From the IMG/VR virus record IMGVR_UViG_3300050821_006345, positions 1 through 64,000 of that record: a stretch of DNA of 64,000 nt; one strand, 5' to 3'. Below the pieces are notes generated by a model. That model did not search any database and was not told the origin of the DNA. It saw only the letters and a program-made list of their open reading frames with translations. Source of the stretch: a virus. Of the stretch, positions 7,515 to 15,475 are shown one piece after another (the stretch's first letter is position 1; each line of letters begins with the position of its first letter). The translations under genes and the position numbers were made by a program.

Positions 7515-7667
7515 TTATTTGTCCTCCTTCTTCGGCACAACTCCGCCCGGCCAGACGATCCAGAGCGTGACACAGGGAATCAGGTTGATGCACAGACGCT
7601 TGTTGGCCGGAGACCAATGCGCTCCAATCCAGAGACTGCCGAGACGGAATAGCCAGCCGTGTTTCAT
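7515..7667 (-). CDS. Small Trp-rich phage protein (50 aa)
   Basis: MKHGWLFRLGSLWIGAHWSP, then NKRLCINLIPCVTLWIVWPGG. The WIGxHWSPxNxRLCINLIPCVTxWIV pattern is a small protein I recognise from many phage genomes, function unknown. It fits exactly between the rtcB stop (7670) and the next ATG (7512). The hydrophobic segment could be membrane-associated. Confidence 0.7.
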   Translation of the reverse strand: MKHGWLFRLGSLWIGAHWSPANKRLCINLIPCVTLWIVWPGGVVPKKEDK

Positions 7668-7669
7668 AG

Positions 7670-8851
7670 TTAATCTTTATACGGATCAAATTCATTTCCA
7701 GCCATTGCGACTCCGATGGGCGTCAGTTGGTGGATGATGTTGATGGTGTTCTTGTGAGCCTCCAGAACTTCGGAAAGGCGTTTATAGCAATGCGGCGATT
7801 CATCCACTCCTGCTCCACGAAGCTCGACTCCAGCGCCAGAGACCCATTCATCCATCATGGCCTGACTTACCTTGCCCTCGGAAACGCGCGTCTTCTTGCC
7901 CTGACGCCATTTTGATTTGCCAGCGGCCTCGGTGCGCGACATAAGCCTGCCCGCGCCGTGAACGGTTGAATGAAGCGCAAGTGTGGCTTCCACCGTGTCG
8001 CGGCCTTCAAGAATCACCGAGTTCTCACCCATCGTTCCTCCAACGAATCCTCGCTGAGTTGGAAAAGCCGGAGTAGCACCCTTACGGACGACCCACAGGT
8101 CTTCACCGTCATGTTTTTCCAGCCAAGCAAAGTTGTGGTGGTTGTGAACCGATTCAACAATGGTTGCTCCGAGAATCTTCGCCACGCGGTTGCAGACCCA
8201 TTCGCGGCCAGCGTAGGCATACTCTCCACAAAGCTTCATTGCCGAGATGTATTCTTGAAATAATTGTGGCTGTGTCTCGGCACTAATGACTGCCGGTTCA
8301 ACAAAGATGCCGTCTTTGCCTCTGGCCTCCTTCAAGAAGTGTGTGGCTGTCTTGTGGCCGAGTCCGCGTGATCCAAAGTGAACGCCGATCCAGACCGATG
8401 CTTCTTCGTCGTAGAAAACATCGACGTAATGATTGCCAGAACCAACCGTGCCAAGCTGCTCCCTCGCCAAGTCCTTAAGCGGAGACATTGATGGAATGTT
8501 CCAGTGCGGCAGGTCAAATAAAGAACTATCCACTGTCTCGTTATTCTTTCTGCCAACACCAAACGAGATGGTTTTGAAAATGTCGTCCATGATTGTGGCG
8601 ATGGACGATTTAATTTCAGCAACGTGGATGTCAGTCTTAACCGCCAGATTGCCGCAGGCAATGTCGAATCCCACGGCGGAAGGCGAGACGGCGTTCCTGT
8701 AGGCCACAACACCACCCACAGGGCAAGAGTAGCCGAGATGATGATCGCCCATCAACGCGGCTTTGTGCGCCGTTCGCAGGCAGGTCTTCATCTGGCCAAC
8801 TGCGTCCATCAGCGGTTCGCCCCATACTGGTATTCCATCAATGATTTGCAT
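7670..8851 (-). CDS. rtcB: RNA-splicing ligase RtcB
   Basis: 393 residues. RtcB joins RNA 2',3'-cyclic phosphate or 3'-phosphate ends to 5'-OH ends using GTP and Mn2+. Diagnostic motifs: GDHHLGY (35-41), GFDIACG (61-67, metal-binding Asp/Cys), GSGNHYVD (137-144), HFGSRGLG (158-165), HNHHNFA (236-242) and the guanylylated His in TVHGAGR (His298). Length is slightly short of the usual 400-480 but all core motifs are present. It sits 2 bp downstream of a second ligase (8854-9999), suggesting a phage RNA-repair pair against host tRNA- or mRNA-cleaving nucleases. Confidence 0.95.
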   Translation of the reverse strand: MQIIDGIPVWGEPLMDAVGQMKTCLRTAHKAALMGDHHLGYSCPVGGVVAYRNAVSPSAVGFDIACGNLAVKTDIHVAEIKSSIATIMDDIFKTISFGVGRKNNETVDSSLFDLPHWNIPSMSPLKDLAREQLGTVGSGNHYVDVFYDEEASVWIGVHFGSRGLGHKTATHFLKEARGKDGIFVEPAVISAETQPQLFQEYISAMKLCGEYAYAGREWVCNRVAKILGATIVESVHNHHNFAWLEKHDGEDLWVVRKGATPAFPTQRGFVGGTMGENSVILEGRDTVEATLALHSTVHGAGRLMSRTEAAGKSKWRQGKKTRVSEGKVSQAMMDEWVSGAGVELRGAGVDESPHCYKRLSEVLEAHKNTINIIHQLTPIGVAMAGNEFDPYKD

Positions 8852-8853
8852 AT

Positions 8854-9999
8854 TTATTCTGGCCGAAAGTGAAGTTGCTTGACCGTGCAGTCCTTTTCAT
8901 CCACGTCATCCCGCACAAATGTCCCGTTGTCATTCATGCACGGCGACGACTGGTAAAGGATGCCGGAGGATCTCAAAGCATAAAGGTAGCGGAGTTCGCA
9001 CAACATATTTGGACGAAGAGTCTCAATCAGTCCGCGTTTAAGCACCGTGGTCATGCCGCAGGAAACCCACTTCTTGCCATCGAGCAGTTCGCACTCAATG
9101 GAGTTCTTTCCATCGGGCTTGATGGCGAGGATGCGGGCGGTCAAACTATGCCAAAATTTCACTTTTAATTGCGAGCCAAGACTGGCCGGTCGACCTACCG
9201 TGAATGGTGCGTCTTTCATTTTGAACACGACACCTTCTCCGCCTTCCTTCTTAATCCGGTCAAACATTGCCCGCTTCTCGGCGGTCGTCCACGCCACTGG
9301 AACGAGCTTGATGTGCTTCAGGATCGGCTCCTCGTTCAGGATGGCCGCGAGCATCTTGTATCGCTTCTGGTAGCCCATTGGCCGGTAATCCTCCTTGCCG
9401 AGTTGCAGCAGGTCGTGGGCGTGGCAATCATCTCCTATTCCCTCGGACGGCATCACAAATCCAACGGCTATCTTCTCGGCGTCCTTGAGGACTTTATCCG
9501 GCAGAGCCACCACAAGGCCGAGCTTGTTGATGCCGTTGGTGACGCCGTTCTTGAAGATGGTCAAATTCCTTCCATCATATTTGGCTTGGGCGCAGTAGGC
9601 GTCGTCGGTGATATACGCCTCGGCCTCTTCCTCGGTGATTGGGTTAAGCAACTGCGGAAGATGACCGGAGGATTTCTTTTCAACCGGCGTGTAGGCCGAT
9701 GGCTCTTCGGAACGCTTGGCGGGAGACTTGGCCTTTGCCATCTCGCGGTCACCCTCAAGAACGCCGTCAGAAGATACAATCTTGTAGCCCTTCGCCAGCT
9801 TTTCTTCGAGGATGCTTCGGAAGACGTTCTCGCAGTTGGCCAGCGGCGCACCAACCAATTTTGAGCCTGTGTTTTGTGTTGAACCGATCCGCCCATAAGA
9901 AAAATTTACCGAATAAAGCCCGGCGGGCGTGGCGTCAATGCTCAGGCGGTAGCACTTGCAGCTGGGCGGAACCGTGTATTCTAGGTATGCTGATTTCAT
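8854..9999 (-). CDS. WGR-domain ATP-dependent polynucleotide ligase
   Basis: 381 residues. The N-terminal WGR-like domain (about 1-75) has SYGRIGSTQNTGS. After a Lys/Ser/Pro linker, the nucleotidyltransferase core carries QAKYDGR (139-143, Lys140 the adenylated lysine), SEGIGDDCHAHD (185-196), KEGGEGVVFK and KVKFW (motifs IV and V). This fits the ATP-dependent DNA/RNA ligase superfamily. WGR domains bind nucleic-acid ends in PARPs. The C-terminal OB-like region (ILAIKPDGKNSIECELLDG) is present. DNA versus RNA substrate cannot be decided. It is followed at once by rtcB. Confidence 0.85.
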   Translation of the reverse strand: MKSAYLEYTVPPSCKCYRLSIDATPAGLYSVNFSYGRIGSTQNTGSKLVGAPLANCENVFRSILEEKLAKGYKIVSSDGVLEGDREMAKAKSPAKRSEEPSAYTPVEKKSSGHLPQLLNPITEEEAEAYITDDAYCAQAKYDGRNLTIFKNGVTNGINKLGLVVALPDKVLKDAEKIAVGFVMPSEGIGDDCHAHDLLQLGKEDYRPMGYQKRYKMLAAILNEEPILKHIKLVPVAWTTAEKRAMFDRIKKEGGEGVVFKMKDAPFTVGRPASLGSQLKVKFWHSLTARILAIKPDGKNSIECELLDGKKWVSCGMTTVLKRGLIETLRPNMLCELRYLYALRSSGILYQSSPCMNDNGTFVRDDVDEKDCTVKQLHFRPE

Positions 10000-10015
10000 A
10001 TCTTTATCTGCGTTG

Positions 10016-10044
10016 AGCTTGGTTTATTTGGCGGCGGTTGTCAA
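10016..10044 (-). promoter_or_regulatory. Promoter for the ligase-rtcB operon
   Basis: TTGACA (10044-10039) with the ATTCAAG extension, 17-bp spacer, CAAGCT as a weak -10 (10021-10016). The ATG at 9999 follows a short leader ending AAAGATATG. No GAAGA hairpin. The -10 is poor, so activation by a phage factor is possible. Confidence 0.5.
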
Positions 10045-10052
10045 CTTGAATA

Positions 10053-10361
10053 TCAAGCCAGCATCTTGCCGTTGAGCGGATACTTGAACATCACGTCCTT
10101 GATGTATGATTCAGCAATGGCTACGATTCCAGCAACGGTCGGCTTGCGCTCGCGCTGCGTCCATCCGGCGAGGTTGAATGATTGGGTGCGGTATTTCAGC
10201 AGGACGCAGAAGCCGCCGATATATTTGTTCCGCGAGGCGACCAGAACAAGGTCTTCATTCGCGGCCAACACCAAGTCCAATGTGATTTCAGCCTCGTTGA
10301 CTTTGCGGGCGACCTGAAAGCCTTTCGTCAGGTGCGTTTTAATTTCCAATTTCGGATTCAT
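10053..10361 (-). CDS. Hypothetical protein headed by a GAAGA leader
   Basis: 102 residues, MNPKLEIKTHLTKGFQVARK, with a central stretch ITLDLVLAANEDLVLVASRN, likely alpha/beta. Not recognised. It is the only minus-strand gene here whose mRNA would start with the conserved hairpin (10378-10404), and it ends just before the promoter of the ligase operon. Confidence 0.65.
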   Translation of the reverse strand: MNPKLEIKTHLTKGFQVARKVNEAEITLDLVLAANEDLVLVASRNKYIGGFCVLLKYRTQSFNLAGWTQRERKPTVAGIVAIAESYIKDVMFKYPLNGKMLA

Positions 10362-10377
10362 ATATTATTTCTTTCTC

Positions 10378-10440
10378 GTTGCTCCGAGTCTTCCCCGCTG
10401 CAACTGTGGACAGCATGGACGAAGAACCGCTTGCCGTCAA
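10378..10440 (-). promoter_or_regulatory. Promoter plus 27-nt GAAGA leader hairpin (copy 1)
   Basis: TTGACG (10440-10435), 17 bp, CATGCT (10417-10412), 7 nt, then a hairpin at 10404-10378. Arms GUUGCAGCGGG and CUCGGAGCAAC enclose the loop GAAGA. Outer helix 5 bp, 2x2 purine internal loop (AG/GA), inner helix 4 bp. A 16-nt A-rich linker precedes the ATG at 10361. Same architecture as at 11707, 24071, 30199, 32418 and 35685. Confidence 0.8.
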
Positions 10441-10492
10441 CCGAAATAATCAAGAAAGACGTAAGTGTTTGACACTGAAACGAATGAAAACG

Positions 10493-11185
10493 CTAAAGAA
10501 GATAGCCTTGGCCGAGGCGATTGGCGATTTTCTCACAGTAATCTTTGGAAATTTCACTGCCGAGTGCTTTTTTACCAGCTTCCTTTGCCGCAGCAAGTGT
10601 TGACCCGCTTCCGGCGTAGGTGTCCACCACGGTCTCGCAAACATTGGTCAGGACAAACTCAAGCAAAAGGCTCTGGCTTTTTTCCGTGGGATGAAGTTGG
10701 GTCAAAGAACCGACGCGGTCTCGTTGAACGATGTCCTGCGGACGGCCTTTTGCCCACTTGTGGTTCTCCTTCGGCCAAAAAGCGCAAGCCTCCCACTGTT
10801 TCGCATAGGAGTGTTCGAGACTCCCTCCACTCCAGTTATTTTTCCACCAACCAATCAGTGAATCTGGCCGCAGGTCTTTCGGCCAATCAAAAAGGTTGTC
10901 CCACCGGCAGAACGCATAGGCCGCAACGTCTGAATTATTTACCAGCGTCCGGAGCGTCTCAAAGTCATAGGCATCGTCGCCGTGGATTGGATCGAAGGAA
11001 TTGATGCGGTGCCCGGATTTCCATTGGCAACCGTAAGGCGGATCGGTCAGAAGCACATTCCATTTCTTGACGTGCGGCAGAAGCAGTTTGCAATCGCAGT
11101 TAAAAAGCACCACAGAGCCGTCCTCGTAGAACGGAGCGATGCCGGGGTCGTCCTTGAAGAATGTGTCCATCCACCACTTGCTCAT
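10493..11185 (-). CDS. DNA methyltransferase (beta-class N4/N6 MTase)
   Basis: 230 residues. Motif IV TDPPYG (47-52) precedes motif I DTYAGSGSTLAAA near the C-terminus, the motif order of beta-class amino-methyltransferases. HPTEKS, the segment preceding motif I, is also present. It would transfer methyl from S-adenosylmethionine to adenine N6 or cytosine N4; DPPY fits both. No cognate nuclease is adjacent, so it is likely a solitary phage methylase for evading restriction or for regulation. The start ATG is at 11185. Confidence 0.9.
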   Translation of the reverse strand: MSKWWMDTFFKDDPGIAPFYEDGSVVLFNCDCKLLLPHVKKWNVLLTDPPYGCQWKSGHRINSFDPIHGDDAYDFETLRTLVNNSDVAAYAFCRWDNLFDWPKDLRPDSLIGWWKNNWSGGSLEHSYAKQWEACAFWPKENHKWAKGRPQDIVQRDRVGSLTQLHPTEKSQSLLLEFVLTNVCETVVDTYAGSGSTLAAAKEAGKKALGSEISKDYCEKIANRLGQGYLL

Positions 11186-11250
11186 GTGTCACAAACGATA
11201 GGAAAATAGAACTTGAAAGGCAAGGATTGATTCTGCACGATGGTCGGCCA

Positions 11251-11475
11251 ATGAAACAGAACCTATACGCCACGTCAGTCTCAATGGTTCGTGCTAATAA
11301 TCCTCAAAAGCACTTTGCCGGATACTTTGGTGCGGTCTCTGGCCAAGAGGCGATTGGAAAAGCCACTGAACGATGTCTGGCCGAAGTTAAAGACGGTGCG
11401 GTCAACGGAGCAATCGCCATTGAGGTTCCGCTTGATGAACTGAAGAAAATAATCGCCCAACACGAAACGCCATGA
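11251..11475 (+). CDS. Hypothetical protein (74 aa)
   Basis: MKQNLYATSVSMVRANNPQK, then VSGQEAIGKATERCLAEV and a C-terminal AIEVPLDELKKI. It resembles short phage proteins with an SxxxA-G-A helix, but I cannot name it. The ATG at 11251 is chosen over an upstream in-frame ATG because it begins at the conserved-looking part. ATGA overlap with the next gene. Confidence 0.6.
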   Translation: MKQNLYATSVSMVRANNPQKHFAGYFGAVSGQEAIGKATERCLAEVKDGAVNGAIAIEVPLDELKKIIAQHETP

Positions 11476-11690
11476 CCAAGACCATTGAAACAAAAGACGC
11501 GGTCGTCACCTACAGGTGCGATCAAGCAACCAAGGACGCTGTGTTTGAGCGTCTGGTTAAGTTCTTCGCCAACCACGAGGCGTTCTCCGGCGAGGCCATT
11601 TGCCAATGCGATGCGCCACAAATTGACTCCATTCAGACAATGGCCGAGATCGCTGACAACCTCATGGGATTTGAGATAACCGAAAAGTAG
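11472..11690 (+). CDS. Hypothetical protein (72 aa)
   Basis: MTKTIETKDAVVTYRCDQAT, acidic, helical. Start overlaps the preceding stop (ATGA). No recognised motif; two Cys (CQCDAP) are not arranged as a zinc site. Confidence 0.6.
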   Translation: MTKTIETKDAVVTYRCDQATKDAVFERLVKFFANHEAFSGEAICQCDAPQIDSIQTMAEIADNLMGFEITEK

Positions 11691-11706
11691 GCCGCGATTA
11701 TTCAAG

Positions 11707-11769
11707 TTGACAAGGTGGCCGATTCATGCTATCCTGTCCTCAATTGAAATGGCGAAGAGCCGAATCAAT
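11707..11769 (+). promoter_or_regulatory. Promoter plus 27-nt GAAGA leader hairpin (copy 2)
   Basis: TTGACA (11707-11712), 17 bp, TATCCT (11730-11735), 7 nt, hairpin 11743-11769 with arms AUUGAAAUGGC and GCCGAAUCAAU around GAAGA. Outer 5 bp perfect, inner helix 4 bp (one U-G), AA/AA internal loop. A 15-nt linker AGAAAGAAATAAAAT leads to the ATG at 11785. Confidence 0.85.
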
Positions 11770-11784
11770 AGAAAGAAATAAAAT

Positions 11785-12480
11785 ATGAAGCAAACGATTG
11801 GAAACGGTGTTCACTCAACCATAACGGTTGGCGATGTGATGCGGGTTAATGGCAATCTGCTTATTTGCTATAAATGGTCGGAAAGTTGTGCGGCGCTTCG
11901 GCCTTTGGCCAAACGCGTCCATGTCATCAAGCCTCGCGGGACGGACGCGCATGGCGACAAGGAAACCACGTTTGTCGCACCTGACATCCGAGTGGAACAC
12001 TTCAGCTCGATGACGCCGGGCCCGTTCGTGGCGCGCCTCGGCGACAACTGGCAGCAGGCCGACATCAAGACCGCTGTGCCGGGATTTGATGGCGAGCTAA
12101 ACGCGGTCGGCAAGACCAAGGTGGAGAAGGCCGTGGAAAAGCTGAAGAAGAAAACGCAGAAGCTCGCCACGGTCGCGCCGATGCCAGACGAAGCATTTGT
12201 TGCAGAAGTCGCATCTAAATTGAATCCTCCGCTGGCGAAGTTGGCAGAGAAGCTTTGGGATAAGCATCCGAACAATCCGAAGAATAAAAGCGACAAGCCG
12301 CAGGGCAAATGCGCCTTCATGCGAGCGATGCTGCTGGAGGCCAAATATACACGCAAGCAAATCATCGACGCAACGCTGGCCAAGTTCGGCGGCGAAGAAC
12401 TGGGAACCAGCCGCACGCTCTCCAGCCTGCCGAGCATCATGAAGAAGGATGGACTGGTTGGGAAATGGGTGGAGGCATGA
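11785..12480 (+). CDS. Hypothetical protein (231 aa) with C-terminal wHTH-like part
   Basis: Starts MKQTIGNGVHSTITVGDVMR. A central Lys-rich helix (KVEKAVEKLKKKTQK) is followed by a C-terminal part (FMRAMLLEAKYTRKQIIDAT, then SLPSIMKKDGLVGKW) that looks like a small winged helix. The end resembles phage proteins with 'R..L...YT..QI......F'. First gene of an operon with a hairpin leader. Function unknown; DNA binding is an inference. Confidence 0.65.
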   Translation: MKQTIGNGVHSTITVGDVMRVNGNLLICYKWSESCAALRPLAKRVHVIKPRGTDAHGDKETTFVAPDIRVEHFSSMTPGPFVARLGDNWQQADIKTAVPGFDGELNAVGKTKVEKAVEKLKKKTQKLATVAPMPDEAFVAEVASKLNPPLAKLAEKLWDKHPNNPKNKSDKPQGKCAFMRAMLLEAKYTRKQIIDATLAKFGGEELGTSRTLSSLPSIMKKDGLVGKWVEA

Positions 12481-12719
12481 GCGTCCACGGCCAAATTGAT
12501 TACGCACAGGTTGACGCTGCGATGCGAGAAGCCACGGAGAAATTCAATCGCAATCCAACGCTGCAAATACTTTTCAACAGGTCTAATTCGGCCTATCAAC
12601 ACTATCTTTCTAATGGCCGAAATAAAGATGACTGGCGTAAAAGCATCGGGGCCACAAGAAACCCGCACCGCTACGCTGAATACTGTAATGAGCTAGACGC
12701 GGAAGGGGTTGTGGTGTAG
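12477..12719 (+). CDS. Hypothetical protein (80 aa)
   Basis: MSVHGQIDYAQVDAAMREAT, helical, then ILFNRSNSAYQHYLSNGRN. ATGA overlap with the gene upstream sets the start at 12477. Not recognised. Confidence 0.6.
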   Translation: MSVHGQIDYAQVDAAMREATEKFNRNPTLQILFNRSNSAYQHYLSNGRNKDDWRKSIGATRNPHRYAEYCNELDAEGVVV

Positions 12720-12729
12720 ATTGGCCGAA

Positions 12730-13404
12730 ATGCCAGACGAACCAGTTTTAGCCGTAGCCACAACCACCGAGGATGATTCTCGCGGCCCAAGCGGGTCGCT
12801 GTTTCAAAGAACCGATGTTCAGCGGGCTGAAGACGATTCGCTGATTGCCGACCTAATCCAGAAGGGCGTTACCAACAAGCGCGAAATCTGGCGCAAGGTG
12901 AATGAGAAGAACTCTGGCCGCTACACGCTATCAGAGCAGACGGTCAAGAAGAACATGGCAATGATTGAAAAGCAATGGGCCAAGGTTCTCACTGGACGGA
13001 CACTTTCAGAATACAAGGCCAGCCAGTGGTGGAGGGCCGACCACCTGTTCACCGAGGCGATGGACGCTTGGGAGCGGAGCAAGCGCGAAGGCCAGACGAT
13101 GAGCGGTGCGGTGGGTGCGACTGGAGAGCCATCAGGAAGCCGGAGCGTGACAAAGACGAGACGAGATGGTGATCCCAGGTGGATTGAGGTCATGCTGAAG
13201 ATACTTGAGCGTCAGGCGAAGATTGTTGGCATCGATGCGCCGATTAAGCTTGAGGCGTCGGTCACTGGCGACACGAATAACCTTGAGGCATTGCGTCTGG
13301 CCTACCGTGAAAGAATCAAAGCCGAGGTCGTTTCTAACTTGCCTCGTCGACCAGAAAATGCCATAGTTGACGCAGTGGTGGTGGACAATAAGCCGCCGAA
13401 TTAA
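12730..13404 (+). CDS. Candidate terminase small subunit
   Basis: 224 residues from ATG 12730 (MPDEPVLAVATTTEDDSRG); a start 21 bp further upstream is possible. It has an HTH-like region (LIADLIQKGVTNKREIW...YTLSEQTVKKNMAMIEKQW, about 40-85). The C-terminal segment RDGDPRWIEVMLKILERQ followed by IVGIDAPIK is common in phage terminase small subunits and related proteins. It would bind packaging-initiation DNA for TerL. It is far from terL, so the call is tentative. Confidence 0.5.
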   Translation: MPDEPVLAVATTTEDDSRGPSGSLFQRTDVQRAEDDSLIADLIQKGVTNKREIWRKVNEKNSGRYTLSEQTVKKNMAMIEKQWAKVLTGRTLSEYKASQWWRADHLFTEAMDAWERSKREGQTMSGAVGATGEPSGSRSVTKTRRDGDPRWIEVMLKILERQAKIVGIDAPIKLEASVTGDTNNLEALRLAYRERIKAEVVSNLPRRPENAIVDAVVVDNKPPN

Positions 13405-13421
13405 AACGAAAGAATAACGAT

Positions 13422-13619
13422 ATGACAAAAGAACAAGAATCCGCACTGATTAAGTTTGGCGACAGTTATGATTGCGAGTGCTTTGAGTATTGGACGAATC
13501 CAGATGGAACTCCAAAACATGACGAAAACACGCAAGATGACCAATGCGGCAACGGATGCTTTGCTCCAGATGGAGTGTGCTGTCCAATTTGCAGCAAAAA
13601 TTATGCCAAACGAACTTGA
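13422..13619 (+). CDS. Cys-rich small protein
   Basis: 65 residues, MTKEQESALIKFGDSYDCEC. Six Cys including CGNGC and CCPIC suggest a zinc knuckle. Leader AAAGAATAACGATATG without Shine-Dalgarno. The 3' end overlaps the next gene by 17 bp. Confidence 0.6.
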   Translation: MTKEQESALIKFGDSYDCECFEYWTNPDGTPKHDENTQDDQCGNGCFAPDGVCCPICSKNYAKRT

Positions 13620-13761
13620 AAAAGAGCTTGCACTGAAAGGCATCGAAGAACTTTCAGACATTCACGCCACGCGACCTTGCGAACATATCGGGTCAATACA
13701 TGCGCGAATTAAGCGACTGGGAATGGATTTGTCAGAAATGCCACATGAAGAAGGATGGTAG
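13603..13761 (+). CDS. Small hypothetical protein (52 aa)
   Basis: MPNELEKELALKGIEELSDI, then RPCEHIGSIHARIKRLGMDL. Internal ATG at 13603 chosen because the frame above it is antisense-like low-quality sequence overlapping the Cys-rich gene. Confidence 0.5.
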   Translation: MPNELEKELALKGIEELSDIHATRPCEHIGSIHARIKRLGMDLSEMPHEEGW

Positions 13762-13794
13762 AATGGACAAGTTAATCAAAAGGAATCGAAAACC

Positions 13795-14064
13795 ATGAGT
13801 GGCGCTTGTTACCGTTGCGGCCAGCCCATTGAGGAAGGCCAGACCGAGTGCGATAACTGCACCAGAGGTATGCCGCCGGGCATGGCGCAAATGGGCGAGA
13901 TGCTGGCCGGTCTGAAGTTCGTCGAGATTGACTGGGACAAGATACGCTCACTTCCAGAGGCGGAGAGGACTGAAGCGATAATCACCATCGTCTCCACAGC
14001 CATTCCTGCGGTCGTCCGCAACTCGCCGCAATACTTTAAGATTTTGAAATATATTAAGACATGA
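13795..14064 (+). CDS. Zinc-ribbon protein (89 aa)
   Basis: N-terminal CYRCGQP...CDNC (residues 5-23) is a CxxC-x14-CxxC zinc ribbon. The rest (FVEIDWDKIRSLPEAERTEA...PAVVRNSP) is helical. Overlaps the next ATG by 4 bp. Function unknown. Confidence 0.7.
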   Translation: MSGACYRCGQPIEEGQTECDNCTRGMPPGMAQMGEMLAGLKFVEIDWDKIRSLPEAERTEAIITIVSTAIPAVVRNSPQYFKILKYIKT

Positions 14065-14468
14065 AAGTAACCAGATTGGCCGTTTTTGAAACGGTATCAT
14101 CCTCGCAACACTCTATAACTTTGTCCACCGGCGTTCCTTCTCGCGTGGATATGCTGCCGCGAAGCGACGATGGCTACCACATTTCAACCGGCGAGTTTGG
14201 ATGGGGAGTTGACCGATTCACCGATGCGTCGACCAAGGCTTCTTATTGCCTGACTGACAACAAAGAAAACCCAGAGCGGCTTCAGATGCTCCGTGAGACG
14301 CTGGAAGCTGAGGGCTTCGTCCCGCTTCACTTTGATGGCATGGACGACGGATATGTTGACCACCAAAGCGTCGGCACATCGGAAACTGCATTTGAGTCCA
14401 AGAGCAAGCTGCTGCGATTCATTTTCGATCCTCAATGCGTTTTGGAAATCAGCAACGACAACCTCTAA
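14061..14468 (+). CDS. Hypothetical protein (135 aa)
   Basis: MKVTRLAVFETVSSSQHSIT... beta-rich with a GYHISTGEFGWGVDRFTD segment. Immediately before a radical SAM gene with no gap, so possibly its partner. Not recognised. Confidence 0.6.
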   Translation: MKVTRLAVFETVSSSQHSITLSTGVPSRVDMLPRSDDGYHISTGEFGWGVDRFTDASTKASYCLTDNKENPERLQMLRETLEAEGFVPLHFDGMDDGYVDHQSVGTSETAFESKSKLLRFIFDPQCVLEISNDNL

Positions 14469-15341
14469 ATGCTCGCCCACTACACAACAGGAAACGTCAA
14501 GGTGACGCTGGCGTCGGACGGCACGTCCACGCGGGAGTGGCCGGATAATGAAAGGCCGCGACCAGAAAGTCCGTGTAGCGTGGATTTGAAGATTACGCAG
14601 CAATGCGATGGTGCAACAATTTGTAGGTGGTGCCATGAATCATCTCATCCGCGAGGAACACACGCGGACGCTGAAAGATTGATAAAAATTGTTGATGGAC
14701 TGCCGAATGGTGTTGAAATAGCCATTGGCGGTGGCAATACGTTCGCGCATCCGAGACTGCTTGATATTTTGGCCGCACTCTCAGATGGACTGATATGTAA
14801 TGTGACCGTTAATGCACAACACGTCGCCGCGAATCTTCAACTGATTAACTACTGTCGCAAGGAACACTTTATTCACGGACTTGGCATCTCATACATTCCA
14901 AAGTTTTTCAAAGACATGGTTTTGGCCACGGATTCCAACACCGTCATCCACTTCATTGCCGGAGTCCACAATGTCTGGGACGCAATTGAGTCTCCGTTTC
15001 CGAAGGTTCTCGTCCTTGGTTACAAGCACTTTGGATTTGGCGTAAAATACCACACCACTGCGGTGGACGATAATCTGAAGCAATGGCGGAACTGGGTGCA
15101 TCGGCTGTCAAAGAACCGGATCATCTCGTTCGACAATCTGGCCGTTGAGCAGCTTGGAATCAGAGAGCGCGTAACTGGGCTGGAATGGGAGAATCATTAT
15201 CTCGGAGACGATGGAGTGTTCTCAATGTATGTGGATGCCGTCAAAAATGAATACGCGGTGTCTTCAACGTCAGAACGAGTGCCAATGGGCGACCTGACGA
15301 TTAAAGAAGCATTTCAAGAGATGCGGAGGAACGCCGAGTGA
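14469..15341 (+). CDS. Radical SAM-like protein
   Basis: 290 residues. The segment SVDLKITQQCDGATICRWCHESS (about 38-60) carries Cys residues spaced C-x5-C-x2-C, followed by HPRGTHADAE. It aligns with the phage radical SAM proteins that read 'DLKITNYCD..C.(Y/W)CHEDS.P.G.HA'. The usual CxxxCxxC is stretched here. GVEIAIGGGN (about 80-89) fits the GGEP-type SAM motif. It would bind a 4Fe-4S cluster and cleave SAM to make a radical; the substrate is unknown. A second radical SAM enzyme lies at 16672. Confidence 0.7.
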   Translation: MLAHYTTGNVKVTLASDGTSTREWPDNERPRPESPCSVDLKITQQCDGATICRWCHESSHPRGTHADAERLIKIVDGLPNGVEIAIGGGNTFAHPRLLDILAALSDGLICNVTVNAQHVAANLQLINYCRKEHFIHGLGISYIPKFFKDMVLATDSNTVIHFIAGVHNVWDAIESPFPKVLVLGYKHFGFGVKYHTTAVDDNLKQWRNWVHRLSKNRIISFDNLAVEQLGIRERVTGLEWENHYLGDDGVFSMYVDAVKNEYAVSSTSERVPMGDLTIKEAFQEMRRNAE

Positions 15342-15475
15342 AAGATTTGCTTGGCCGAGAAAGAACCGTCGAGGAGGCGCGAGAGCTTGAAATCAAAGGC
15401 AAGAACTTTTGGAAGTTTCAACCTTCACTTGACGTGAATTGCAGATGGATACGGCTGTGGATTTGCCACGGCTAA
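15338..15475 (+). CDS. Short gene disrupted by the IS605-type insertion (candidate)
   Basis: GTG start overlapping the radical SAM stop (GTGA). It encodes MKDLLGRERTVEEARELEIK then KNFWKFQP before running into sequence antisense to tnpB, stopping at 15475. The first 29 residues look like genuine coding sequence and the remainder does not, so this may be the 5' stump of a gene split by the transposon. Confidence 0.4.
   Translation: MKDLLGRERTVEEARELEIKGKNFWKFQPSLDVNCRWIRLWICHG

Noticed and set aside
9169-9864. 231-residue plus-strand open frame
   Set aside because: It is fully antisense to the WGR ligase, whose motifs are clear.
11868-12668. 266-residue minus-strand frame
   Set aside because: Antisense to the 11785 and 12477 genes, which have a promoter, leader and coupled starts.
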